NCBI RefSeq assembly: GCF_028583425.1
Contig: NC_072791.1
Location: 197,818,311 to 197,882,310, forward strand
DNA from: Eublepharis macularius
Taxonomy: Eukaryota; Chordata; Lepidosauria; Squamata; Eublepharidae
Reading direction: 5' to 3'
DNA: 64,000 nt
Shown: one piece after another, positions 1-21,200 of the stretch
Numbering within the stretch: the first letter of the stretch is position 1
How the letters are laid out: every line of letters starts with the position of its first letter
Position numbers and translations under genes: made by a program
The notes under the pieces: generated by a model
The model's input: the letters and a program-made list of their open reading frames with translations, nothing else
Database searches by the model: none
Told to the model about the DNA's origin: nothing

Positions 1-1017
1 AGAGCTGTTTTTTCAAAATGTTCCATGTAGAAGTTTGCTATAACTGGGCTGAGTGGGCTCCCCATGGCCACCCCATCCATCTGTTCATAGAATTCGTTGT
101 CCCATTGGAAGTAACTGGTTGTCAGACAATGGTGGAATAAGGCTGTTACATCCTCTGGGAAAATCTGATTAATACGTGCAATAGTGTCTTTTACTGGAAC
201 CTTGGTAAACAGGGATACAACATCAAAACTGACAAGTATGTCTTGTGGATTGAGTTTCAGAGAACTGATTTTGTTGATGAAATCTGCTGAATCTTTGATG
301 TAAGACAAGGTTTTCCCGATGTGGTCCTGCAGGAGATCTGCCAGATGTCTAGCTAATTCATATGTCGGTGAACCAATGGCACTCACAATGGGTCGGAGCG
401 GGACTGAATCCTTATGTATTTGGGGGAGTCCATATAGTCTAGGTGGCTGTACTTCAGTCTTGCATAGTTTTCTGTGCGTGTCGGGATGTAGTGAGGAATT
501 CTTGATCAGCGCATTTGTTAGCCTGGTGATTTTGCAAGTGGGATCTCGTTTTAGTTTTTTGTAGGTGGAGGGGTCCAGGAGTTCCTTAATCTTCTTTTTG
601 TATTCCTCTGTTTTCATGATCACTGTAGCATTGCCTTTATCAGCTGGTAGAATGATGATGTCTGGATCTGCATTGAGGGTCTTGATGGCATTTCTCTCCT
701 TGCGTGTTATATTGCTGGTGGGAAGCTTTGCCTTTCGTAGAATCCTGGCTGTCTCTCCTCTTATTTCCTTAGCTTCCTCTTCAGGTAGATGCCGAATGGC
801 AGCTTCTACATTTGCAGTGATGTCTTCCACAGGAATTCTGGTGGGGGTGACTGCAAAGTTTCCTCCCTTTGCCAAGATGGAGGTTTCTTCTGGTGAGAGT
901 TGACGGTCTGTCAGATTGATGACAATGCGTGCATTGTCGAGCATTGGGCTTGTCTGTCTTTTTTCCTGTAGTTTGTTAAACTTCTGCTTCTGTCTGGATG
1001 TGTGGTTGGTTTTTGCC
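1..1017 (-). mobile_element. Penelope-like element, reverse transcriptase part
   Basis: Minus-strand translation shows Penelope-type RT blocks in order: ILPADKGNATVIM, LYGLPKIHKD, LRPIVSAIGSPTYELARHLA, DILVSFDVVSLFTKVPV and GVAMGSPLSPVIANFYMEHF. It runs off the left edge of the window. It abuts, head to head, the endonuclease part of the same kind of element at 1018. An old, broken copy inside a BBS5 intron. Confidence 0.88.
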
Positions 1018-1812
1018 ATATATCAAAGGAATTACTGATCAGATGGGAAAGCTTATGAAAAAGCATAACCTTCAAGCAGTATTCAGACCCACCCGAAAAA
1101 TACAACAGATGCTACGATCAGCAAAAGACAGTAGAGACCCCCTCACCTCTGCAGGAGTATACCGTATACCCTGCAGCTGTGGACAAGTTTACATCGGGAC
1201 CACAAAGCGTAGCATCCAGACAAGAATAAAAGAACATGAAAGACACTGCAGACTTGGACAACCTGAAAAATCAGCAGTGGCTGAACATAGCCTAACGCAA
1301 ACAGGGCACAGTATCTTATTCCAGGACACCAAAATACTGGACAACACTTCCAACTACTTTGTCAGACTGCACAGGGAAGCCATTGAAATTCACAAGCATA
1401 AGCAAAACTTCAACAGGAAAGAAGAAACCTTAAGAATGAACAGAGCATGGTTTCCAATTCTGAAAAACACCAGGCTAACAAAACATTCTATCCCCGACAA
1501 TAGCCCTGCAGAGAAGATTAGCACATCAAGTACCAATCCATATGCAAAAGAACCTCCTCAGGATACAGTGAAGCCTCCCGCCATTAGCATTCCACACCCT
1601 GGGAAACTCTTACAGGATGACTCAGCTCAACCCCACCCCTCCTGAGTAGATACAAATGACCTACATCTTTTCCACACTGTGACACTGAGAGATCTCTGTC
1701 TTTTGGTGCTACACCTCTGAAGATGCCAGCCACAGCTGCTGGCGAAACGTCAGGAACTACAATGCCAAGACCACGGCAATACAGCCCGGAAAACCCACAA
1801 CAACCATCTTGT
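1018..1812 (+). mobile_element. Penelope-like element, GIY-YIG endonuclease part and 3' end
   Basis: The plus strand encodes a linker and a GIY-YIG nuclease with VYRIPCSCGQVYIGTTKRSI and the downstream RIKEHERHC, typical of Penelope-like elements, open to a stop near 1645. The 3' end, about 1700-1812, carries the hammerhead motif listed separately and a terminal sequence found again at 61456-61681. Confidence 0.88.
1714..1754 (+). ncRNA. Hammerhead ribozyme-like motif in Penelope end
   Basis: Core CTGAAGA (1717-1723), stem II GCCAGC/GCTGGC, GAAA, a two-base-pair stem III (AC/GT), then C as the cleavage-site base. A short stem I is CCT/AGG. One extra T separates the core from stem II. Penelope-like elements are known to carry hammerheads with very short stem III; activity here is inferred. 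Confidence 0.6.
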
Positions 1813-2422
1813 CATTCTGTTCTTCTTTACATGGGACAATTCACAATACTGCCAATGTAGTTGCAGGTGTGGGAACAACATGTGAAGGTTCCTAGCTGTC
1901 AGTTCTCTTAGTCTGAAAGTGTGTAAGTGTAGATGGGTGTATGCATGGTAAATTGGAAAGAAGATAGTTTTGCTGTGGTTTCAAAGACGCTTTGGGGGCA
2001 TTGCAACCAATAGAAACATACTGTAAACATACTGTACTGATTTTTCTATATTTTAAAGTTGTTCTTGGACAGTCTACAGAAAGTACTAAAATTGCTATCT
2101 AAAGAGGTGTGTAGGAATAATATATTTTAACATAATTCTTTCTTAAACAATATCTTTATTATATAATTAGTAGAATACTCTAAAATAGCTCTAAATTTTT
2201 CTGAGCATCACAGAAAATTCTAGTTTTTAAGAAATATTCCTGATTTTTTTAAAATATTTTTTTAATATTTGGTAAACATTATATCAGCTATATTTTGGAC
2301 AAGCAAAATTTTGTAATACTTCGGAATGAATAAGATGCAGTCTGGGAACTAAGCAGAACAGTATTCTGACTATGGTGTTCTTATTTCATATTTACCAATA
2401 TGATTTTTTCCCTCCCAATTAG

Positions 2423-12104
<9,682 letters not shown>

Positions 12105-12379
12105 CAATAATCTTAACAATATGTATAGTCTGTAAAAGTCATACCTCAGAACTTTTCATGACGTTTCTACTGCTAACTGCTTTACAGAGATTATTAATAT
12201 ATATAATATATGAAAAGAAATTATGTACAGTGTATAGTTGTTACATTATGAGAAGATATATTTATAATATATATTTATGCAGTGTATTGTTTATGTATTT
12301 GTATATAGTGCTTATGTGTTCTTACATTTTAAATTAGTTGCTTAATTAGGACATGTGAGTTGTTCTGTTAATTACTGTA

Positions 12380-12403
12380 AATAAAAATATTTAAGAAAAT
12401 AAA
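12380..12403 (+). promoter_or_regulatory. BBS5: BBS5 polyadenylation signals
   Basis: Two AATAAA hexamers (12380-12385 and 12398-12403) lie about 280 bases past the stop in an AT-rich 3' UTR. A third AATAAA at 12948 could serve a longer form. Confidence 0.6.
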
Positions 12404-12475
12404 ATGTGAGAATCTGTAGTTCTAAACAATCACTGTCACTGTGGTACAAAGAATATCTTGGAAAGTATCATCCAA

Positions 12476-12575
12476 CTGATTTATAGAGCAATCCTAAGCA
12501 GCTTTACTCTAGTCTAAGCCTGTTGGAATCAGTGAGCTTAAACTGGAGTAACTGTGCTTAGAATTGCATCACTAA
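12476..12575. repeat. Short palindromic MITE-like repeat
   Basis: GCAATCCTAAGCAGCTTTAC at the left is mirrored by GTGCTTAGAATTGC at the right, around a centre where ATCAGTGAGCTTAAACTGGA mirrors CTAGTCTAAGCCTGTTGG imperfectly. Related fragments lie near 23968-24045, 36500-36550, 48480-48580, 59190-59230 and 62915-62990. Confidence 0.5.
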
Positions 12576-12579
12576 TCAC

Positions 12580-13555
12580 TAAATCTTATTCTTAGCTCAT
12601 TCCAGTGAGGTACAAGACATCATCTTGGAAGCATGCTGGCAGAAGATGTCAACCTCCATGCTCATTTTGCTTTAATGAAATCTGTTAGGTCGACAGCTTT
12701 TGGATGTTGTTGTTAACCACCTTTTTATCTGTTCATGCTATTTATTTTCCTGCTATGTTTACCAATTAGGTTAAACTTAAAGCTGTTTTGACCATATTTG
12801 CTGATTCTTCTTTGCCAGTAATGACATACCTACCATCTTGTATCCCCTGAAGTAGATAGTAACTAAAGTATATGTTGCATTTTGGTTATTGCTATCTTCT
12901 TTTACAGTGTCTCAATGCATTCACAAAACATGTAATATATTAACCTGGAAATAAATGTAATTGATTTTAAAGCATTTCTGAGTTGGCATTTCTGATTGTA
13001 GAATTGCTTGGGAAATCCCACTTGAATTTATTGTTTGTGAATCAAATCACACTGTTTGGTTCCCTTCTCAATTCTGGAATTTCCTTGTGTTGAAGATTCA
13101 CCCAACTATAAATGCTTGCATGTTTTGGATGTGAGGCTTTTAATTTTCAAAAATAAATGGTAGAGGTGGAAAGCATTCATGTAATCAGGTTGAGTAAATA
13201 GACCTACCTCACATAAATATGCTGTAACAAGTGGGGACCTGACAGGACTTGTGGAGGGGGCATCTCATTTTTCTCTTCCTCACTACTTTCTCTTTCCCTT
13301 CCCTGAAAGCCCATGCCCTTGGGAAAGTCTAGTTAAGTTGTGCAGTGTTGGCCTTCAGGCCAGGTCCAGTTGAACCGTGTGGAATCTGCAAGGACTTGTG
13401 AGGAGCACCATAGTTTCCCCTGTATCCCTTTTCCCACACTATTTCCTCTTTCCCTCTTCCTGGCAGCCTCCTTACCCTCACCTTTTCCTGCTTCCTTGTC
13501 TCCTTCCCACCTATCCACCAACCTACCTTTTAGCTGTCCTACCATCTTCAGCTAT
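12580..13555. other. Intergenic, no recognised content
   Basis: Between BBS5 and the nested repeat at 13556. Open frames on both strands near 13340-13670 follow a C/T-rich stretch and show no protein-family match. Confidence 0.4.
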
Positions 13556-14790
13556 ATATGTTATTTATTTCATTTATCCCCCACTTTTCTCCACATTATG
13601 GACCCAAAGCAACTTATGTCATTCTCTTCCTTTTTTGGGGGTAACTTTTTATTTCAAACTTTAACTTCTTAACAAACAACATAATAAAACCGGATAAACA
13701 GTCAACAGGATAAACCAAATTATAAGTGTTGTAAGGAAGTTAGTAGGATACAAAGTCCATATACTTCTTTGGTAAGGCAGTCTCTGATGATTTGTAGTTT
13801 GAAATGTAGTCTAAATATGGGAACCACTTTTCTAAAAAGCTGGATTGGAAAGTTGGGTTGTCGTTTGATATTTTGTCCATAGCCGTCATGTCCCAGATTT
13901 TGTTCTTCCACTGTGTGATGGTAGGCCCTTTTATACTATCAGGAATTTAGCTGCTATCAACAGTAGTGCAATTCTTTTTTAATAGTTGGCATTGTGTTGT
14001 TATTCCAGAAATTTAACAATATCACTTCAGGTTTGTGGAATAGTGTTACCGATTCTAGACTCTAATTTCCAAGTCTCCCCCCCCCCCGCCCCCGCAAGCT
14101 TGAATTTTTACACAAGTCCACCAACAATGTAAGAAAGTGCCCGTCAATCCACATCCTTTCCAGTATCTCAAGTCATTGCCTGTTGTATAGTAATATAGAT
14201 TCAGTGGTGTAGGGTACCATCTGGTGGATAATTTGAATGCTTGTAACCTGATGTTTAGTGATTTAGAAAAATATATTTGCTTGAAGTCCAAGTTGTTGCC
14301 CATTGTTTGTAGGTTATTGTTATTTTGCAGTCCTTTTGCCATTCTTTTTGTGGTATGATCTTTGACCAGTTTTCATTGTTTAGTTGTTCATATATTATTG
14401 AGATTAGCCTTTTAAGTCTATTAATTTTATTTTTAATAGGTTTTCATAAGGTGTTAGTTCTTTATCAATTACTGTTATTAAGCCCATTCTAGACACCATA
14501 TGGTGAATTTGGTGGTATTGTAACCAGGGTATTTCAGTGTCATACATTTTTCTTTTATCTGAGCTGTTGAAATAAATTGTCCTTTTTGTATGGTATCACA
14601 AAGCCTGTTTTTTCCTTTCGTTCTCTAGTCATTCTCTTCCTTTTTATCTTCACAACCATCCTGCGAGGTAAGTTAGGCTGAGAGTATGTGACTGACTCAA
14701 TATAACCCAAGAAAATTCCATGGCAATGATTGGAACCTAGATCTCCCAAATTCTAGTCTAACACTTTAACCACTACACTACACTGTCTTT
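13556..14790 (-). mobile_element. tRNA-derived SINE split by an L1 insertion
   Basis: Minus strand: the tRNA-like head at about 14785-14650 has GTGTAGTGGTTAAAG (A box region) and a GGTTCCAATC-type B box, then CCTCGCAGGATGGTTGTGAA. The 3' body and tail resume at 13635-13556 (CATAATGTGGAGAAAAGTGG, ending AAATAAATAA). An 18-base direct repeat marks the break (13618-13635 and 14628-14645). Confidence 0.8.
13636..14627 (-). mobile_element. 5'-truncated L1-type LINE, ORF2 C-terminus
   Basis: The minus strand encodes STRWYPTPLNLYY and YWKGCGLTGTFLHCWWTCVK, the Cys/His-rich C-terminal segment of L1 ORF2 (human CWRGCGEKGTLLHCWWECK). Further along are IWDMTAMDKIS-like residues in another frame, so the copy is frameshifted. 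A T-run at 13629-13636 on the plus strand is the short poly-A end. Direct repeats of 18 bases flank it. Confidence 0.85.
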
Positions 14791-16219
14791 TGTCTGCTTT
14801 TAAATTGTGAGCAACTGGGCCTATGTTAGTCTCATATGGTATCTAGTTACCCAGTGGTTGCTGGTGAGCCTGGTCCCGATGAGTCCTCCCTCAAAAGCTG
14901 AAACAGACTGGGAAAGGACCCTGCCCTCTCCACCTGCCTTTTACTGACAGAAACTTAGGCTTCAACTGGCAAATACTGTTGTGGTTGCCTAGCAATGATT
15001 TTAGAGGGCATTTTTGTTTTTTAAAGCTACAGGCACTGCTATTATTTGGGTGATGCCTTTTTTTTTAGGCTTTCATCGTTTTCTGCCAATCCCTGAGCTT
15101 TTCTCCAGTTTGTAGAAAGGTCTGTCTTGCCTATTCATGACTTAAGTCTTCAGATTTCATTTACTCATAGATTTGGCCAATTTGAGGATACATTGATGGA
15201 ACACGGTATAGAAAACTGCATTCAGATTTTTGTGACTTTAACATACTGGGTTGTATCTTGCTAGCTTTTTCAGTTTCCTTCTTCCCTGCACCCCTCATCC
15301 TATATAACTTTTGGTCATGTATGTTCCTCAATCCCTGCCATAACCTTTGCAGTGGTCAAAAGGGTCTTCATCCCCCTGCTTTTGCTGGCAGAATAACTGG
15401 TAGGATTCAACCCACAGTTGCTAACCTTTGCTCAAGCAAAATCAATACAATGTATTCTAAATACTCTAATTCATTAAAAAGTTGCAAAATGGTTTTTTTT
15501 ATGAAAACTGTTTACAAAGGGGGAGAAATGAGAGTCACAGTGTAAATCTTTTTTATCCAGCGAGCCCTTTAAAACAGGGTGTGGTGTGCAAAATTAAATG
15601 TCATTTATTGTTTGAAAGAAGCAGCTGCTGTATTTTCAAGTGAGATAAGACCTTGTGCATGATTTCTATAAATGGGAAAATGTCAGATGACCTCTCCATC
15701 CAGCTGTTGTTTTAGCATCTGATCTTTTGAGTGTACCTTGAGACGAGCCCATTTACTTTCCTAAATATATGCTAAGTTTCTTTAATGTTAAATGTATAAA
15801 GATGAATTTCAGTGGCCTGAATCAAACCATTATTTTCCTGTGCCTGCCAGATTCACAACAAAATTAGAACTTTTTATTGATTTCAGTGGTAGCATTATTG
15901 TACTTACAAACTGTGATCTAGCAAGCTCCAATGCTTTCTTCCATCGTACACTGTCTCCAGCAGTTTCTTTCCCCATCTCTGAAATTTTTGATGATGAGAA
16001 ATGTTCACCCAGCCAGTCTGCATATGTGCATGTAGCCCACATATTAGGAACACGCTGGATCACTAACACTGTGTAAGTAAAAAATGTTAGAATTCAATCC
16101 TATTTTTATTTTAAATAGGTGGACATTATATTACAGTCTAATAGGTATAAAAGTAGTCCAAAATAATTTTCTACAATTACCAAGCAGATGTTTCATGGGA
16201 ATTTGTTTTGTTAATTAGA
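14791..16219. other. Intergenic, one unexplained exon-like segment
   Basis: Most of this stretch shows nothing I can name. The exception is the antisense segment at 15908-16068, listed separately. Confidence 0.4.
15908..16068 (-). other. Candidate antisense exon of unknown gene
   Basis: The minus strand is open for 53 codons between an acceptor (CTTACACAG) and a donor (GTAAGT). It encodes IQRVPNMWATCTYADWLGEH and ETAGDSVRWKKALELARSQF, protein-like in composition with three Trp. I do not recognise the family. The plus strand is also open here, with its own AG and GTAAGT, so this may be chance or an old transposon fragment. Confidence 0.25.
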
Positions 16220-16224
16220 AACCA

Positions 16225-16617
16225 TAGATTTCACCATTATGTTGCCTTACATATTATCTGTTGCTTTAAATATGTACTCCTATATACTACCTGTGCTTTA
16301 TGTTGTTTAAGTCCTAGAATTGATTATGTTCTGTTTCAGCAATTCCTCAAACCCATACTGGATCCTTGCTAATACTATGTCTTTATAAACTTATATTCAT
16401 TTACCCCATGATATTGTTTATGGAAATGTTCTTGACACTATTCATTTACCCTATGACATTGTTTATGGAAATATTCTTGACACTGTATGAAAATGCCTGC
16501 CCTTGTCCCAACCACTGATTGTACTAATCTCACACTGTGTAATCCCCCTTGAGTCTCAGTGAGAAAGGCGGACTATAAATGACATAAATAAAATAAATAA
16601 AAATAAAATAAATACAT
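16225..16617 (+). mobile_element. L2/CR1-type LINE 3' UTR
   Basis: Ends with CCTTGAGTCTCAGTGAGAAA, GGCGGACTATAAATGACATA and AAATAAA repeats. A stretch of about 46 bases beginning ATTCATTTACCC is tandemly duplicated (about 16387-16480). Similar sequence lies at 63640-64000. Confidence 0.6.
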
Positions 16618-16867
16618 TGGCCCAATTTCTGGGCAATGATCACCTTGTGAAAGGTTTTCAGTGAAAGGCCATCATAATTCCACTTGCTGTCTTATGATAC
16701 AATGCTTGAGATTATTATTCAGTAATGTATTATAAGCTATTTTATAGCGATGACTGGGGCCAAATTTTGCCACCCTTGCTCTGGGTGCCAATTATACCTT
16801 TCAAGTAATCTTGGTGATTCAGTGTGTGACACCAAGTAAAAACTTATTCCCTAGTGATTAAGAGCAA

Positions 16868-16966
16868 CAGTTGCTTCTTTCAACCCACGACAGCTGCAAG
16901 CTCCACTCTTCTTTCCACACCATCCATCCTAAATTCCAGCCTGTGGAAGTCTGAACCTATATTTAG
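16868..16966 (+). promoter_or_regulatory. KLHL41: KLHL41 proximal promoter: E-boxes and MEF2 site
   Basis: CAGTTG (16868-16873) and CAGCTG (16891-16896) are E-boxes of the kind bound by myogenic bHLH factors. CTATATTTAG (16957-16966) fits the MEF2 consensus CTA(A/T)4TAG exactly, and could also serve as a TATA-like element. All lie 125-225 bases before the KLHL41 ATG. The motifs are seen; their use in muscle expression is inference. Confidence 0.6.
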
Positions 16967-17091
16967 CTGGTAAGATTAAATTACAGAGGGCTTCAAGCTC
17001 GGCAAAGCACACTGATCTGCCTTTTTCAGGCAGACCTGGGTACAGACAAGAGGGCTTTAACTTCTACCTCCTGGCCCAGAAGTTGAACAAA

Positions 17092-18201
17092 ATGGATTCC
17101 CAAAGAGAACTTAGTGAAGAACTTCGACTTTATCAAACTACTCTTCTTCAGGATGGCCTCAGGGAGCTTTTGGAAGAGAAAAAGTTCATTGATTGTTCTC
17201 TAAAAGCTGGAGATAAAAGTCTTCCCTGTCATAGACTGATTCTATCAGCCTGTAGTCCTTATTTCCGTGAGTACTTCTTATCTGAGCAAAGTGAGGAGAA
17301 AAAGAAAGAGGTAGTTCTAGACAATGTTGACCCAATCATCCTGGATATGATTGTTAAGTACCTCTATTCTGCTAGCATTGACCTCGATGATTCAAATGTC
17401 CAAGATATTTTTGCACTGGCAAGCCGCTTTCAGATTCCCTCTGTTTTCACCGTGTGTGTTTCTTACCTTCAGAAGAGACTTGCTGTTGGTAATTGCCTGG
17501 CCATCCTCAGATTAGGACTTCTACTTGATTGCCCAAGACTTGCGCTGTCTGCCCGTGATTTTGTGTCAGACCATTTTGTGCAGATATGCAAAGAAGCGGA
17601 CTTCATGCAGCTTGCGCCCCATGAACTCATCTCAGTTATTTCTCCAGACAGCTTGAATATTGAAAAGGAAGAAGTGGTTTTTGAAGCTGTGATGAGGTGG
17701 GTTCGAACGGAGAAAGAGAACCGAGTGAAGAGTCTTGGGGAACTGTTTGACTGTATCCGCTTTCGCCTGATGGAGGAGAAATATTTCAAAGAGCATGTTG
17801 AAAAGGATGATATAATCAAAGGCAACCCTGATCTTTCCAAAAAAATCAAGGTTATCAAAGATGCCTTTGCTGGAAAACTGCCTGAGCCTACCAAAAGTGC
17901 AGACAAGTCAGCCAAAGGAGAGGTTAACGGTGATGTTGGAGATGAAGACTTACTCCCTGGTTACCTAAATGATATTCCAAGGCATGGGATGTTTGTCAAA
18001 GACCTCATTCTTCTAATTAACGATACTGCTTCCGTGGCTTATGATCCCACAGAGAATGAATGTTACCTGGCAGCTCTATCAGAACAGATTCCCAGAAATC
18101 ATTCCAGCATAGTCACTAAACAAAAGCAGATCTATGTGGTGGGAGGACTCTATGTAGACGAAGAGAACAAGGAACAGCCTTTCCAGTCATATTTTTTCCA
18201 G
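17092..18201 (+). CDS. KLHL41: KLHL41 coding exon 1 (residues 1-370)
   Basis: This single large exon holds the BTB and BACK domains, a Lys/Glu-rich linker (about residues 265-290) and the first kelch strand (QIYVVGGLY). It ends QSYFFQ before the donor GTATAA. Confidence 0.97.
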
Positions 18202-21200
18202 GTATAAATCTCTCATTTGTCTGGTTATTTCAGTAAGGCAATTGCAAGTAAGCTGTGTGTGCTTAAAAAGGGGTTGTATCAAACCCTTCCAGCAGGGCAC
18301 TTTCACCAGTGGAAACAGGAAGTACCATTTTAGCTGATTTTCTTCCTCCCGCTGTAAATGCCTGCTGTTTTCCTGGGACTGCATTTGTGGGGGATTGCCG
18401 TAGGAAGGGAAATATGGAAAAGCTTTTGTGAGCAGAGCACCATTCACAGTTTATTGGATCTATTGGAGCATTTTCATGGACAGAAGTATTTCTATCTGCA
18501 GGCCTTAACTTCCTTGTCTTCCCTCTGCTACTGCAGATCCAATCCCACCCACCCCATACCAAAAAGCTGCTCCAGGGTCGGCAAGTAAGTTGAGCTCTGT
18601 AGGTGGAAATCCATCCACAGAAATGTTCCAAGACAATCTTTGGTATATAACTGGTGTCTAATTTCTCAGTCTTTAGAAATTTTACTTTCTTGAGTATTTT
18701 TCTTGTTCTTTGGATTAGTGGCAAGAAACTAAATATATGTAATCATTTCTCCCATGATTGTATCCTACTGTTTCATCCCCCCTAAACCCAAACAAAAAGA
18801 AGGAAACCTCCTAGCACATCATTCCCCCTAAAACCAAGTGGCACAATATCTTTTTATTAAGACCAGTATAACAGAACAGTAAGCAAGCATTTGAGTTCCC
18901 TGCAACTCTTCCTCAGGCTAGATTTTCAGTTGGAAAAAGAAGTGGGGGGAGAGATAAGACAAAAGCTTGCTCTGTTACGTGCTATTTTGGTTGGTCCTAA
19001 TAAAAATGTATTACGTTACTGTTTTTGCATTTTTTTTCTGTGAGTCTTCACCTGTAATCTTTCATTTGCAGGACATCTAATTTCTACCATGACAATTTCC
19101 CCTTACAAACCATGTTTTACATACAGTGTATTGGCCTATGAAACTAATGTGTTAGAAAAGTTAAGTTCTATCAGTTTTATACAAGCTGTAGTACCATGTG
19201 CCTTCTATAATACAAAGTATATTTTTAATACGGACCTTGACTTGTCCATCTTTTGTTACTCTTTGCACTTTGCCGCTCTTCTATCCCCCCCTCACCCCGC
19301 CCCTATAGTTTAACGTCCCAGTCCAGGGTCTTCTCATGGAGACTCACTGGAGTTCTGCTCTATGCATACGGAGTTCTTTCACCCACAAGGATTCCCCATT
19401 CATTTCAGCAGAGGAAGTATATCTGCATTCCTTTGATCATGATGATCTGATTCCTCCGCTGATGGGATATCCGGGCACATACATACCTGTGAGTCAAGCT
19501 AGATGTGGAACATTTGGGCACCTTACCAATGAGTAATGGAAACATAATATGTGTGACTTCTGAGAAAGCAGTAGCAACAAGGAAAGAAGCGCAATGTTCT
19601 TAATTAAGTTCATGACGTGAAAAACTTGCAGTCAGAAATTAAAGCTCAAAACTAAGATACTAGGGATAGTAGCAGAGTGGGATTTCTGTAACTGAGTTGA
19701 TTGATTGATTGATTACATTTAAATCAGTTCAGTTAGCTTCACTATTATAGTTTTATATGATAATTTTAAGTTTTTATATATTATGGTTGCTGTAAGCTGC
19801 ACTGAGTACCATAAGGCAGCTAGCAAATGTTTTAAATAAATAAATAATGTAACCTAAATAGTTCTGCTCAGTATTACAGCTGAACCAGAAACAAACAATT
19901 TTGCAACCTTCCAACAAATATATGCACAATTGCTCATTCTGCATTATGAATAGAGCGACTTGGCCTTTGACCATATTCACTCATTCATTTCATTCATTCA
20001 TCCATTATAGATAGAAGTCATAAGATTCAGCCTTATTACAGAATATGATTTTCATTAGTATCAAATTCTTACCTTTTGCACAATATACACATGGCTCTGG
20101 ATATAATTTGTGAGCTATTTTTCCACGGCTCAAAACATGTTGTTGCAACAGTACTAAATATTAGATTATTTTTCTTCTTTGTGTTTCTATAATTTATTTC
20201 TGCTGTGAGGAAGTCTTCATGGTCTTTCTCCCATCAATTATATCTACATCAATTATATACAGGTAGTTTTCCTGGGCCTAGTTATCACTAGACATGGGCA
20301 TGAACAGAAAAAAACGCCGAACATGGTGTTCGTTGTTCGTTTCCATCCACAAACAACGAACACTGACGAACATGATCCTGTCATGAACATGTTCATTGTT
20401 CATGGGGGCCAGCAGGCTCTCCTCCAGCCATCAAGTTCCCTACTGCACCACTCCCAGAAACCCTACCTGAGCAGGCAGCAGGAAAGGTACCGATAATAAG
20501 TAATAGCTTGGCCCCAGAGCCTGGCAGCAGCCCTGGAACCTGAAGGGGTAGATCCCTATCCCACCACACACAAAATTCAAGCTCCAATGCACTCATCCTG
20601 TCTCTCTAACAACAGCTGTCTCTCCCTGAAAGCCAGAGCTGGGAGCCCTCCTCCCCCCTGGTCTTTTCCTATTGTAACAAATTTGGAGCTCTAGTCCACA
20701 CTTGGAAGGAAGACCTGCCTATCAAGCTAAATTGGGCTTAGATTGGGGTTTCCAGGGTAACAACAGTTCAGGCAATCCCCACCTGAGTTGCCATGGGAAT
20801 TGATCGCAGGTGCCAGACTGTCTGGCCTGACAAACAGCAATGAGGCTTGCAACAACCACCTGTTCGTTTAGAATGGGGTCTCACGAACACCTTGTTCTGG
20901 AACAGCAGATTGGGCTGTTCGTAGGTTTTTTTAGTTAGTATTGCTGTTCGTGCCCATCTCTAGTCATCACTTAGATTTGTTATCCAAGTATGCTTCCCTG
21001 AGCTTCTTGAAAGAAGATGGGATAAAAGTGTGCTAGATAGAGATTGTAAACTCTGCCAGGACTGCTCTGACTCAGTTTGCACAAAGGCTAGCCTTCTATC
21101 TGATATCTTTGCTCTCTATGTGAAGGGATTGATTTTTTCTTTGTGGGACCAGTCAATCACACAAAATCCTGCCTGCAGTCTGAACTAGGGTTAACATGAG

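Noticed and set aside
17469-17915. 148-codon open frame on the minus strand
   Set aside because: It is the antisense of KLHL41 coding exon 1, whose sense frame is unmistakable.
18263-18724. 153-codon minus-strand frame in KLHL41 intron 1
   Set aside because: No family match and no credible splice sites; composition is like the surrounding intron.
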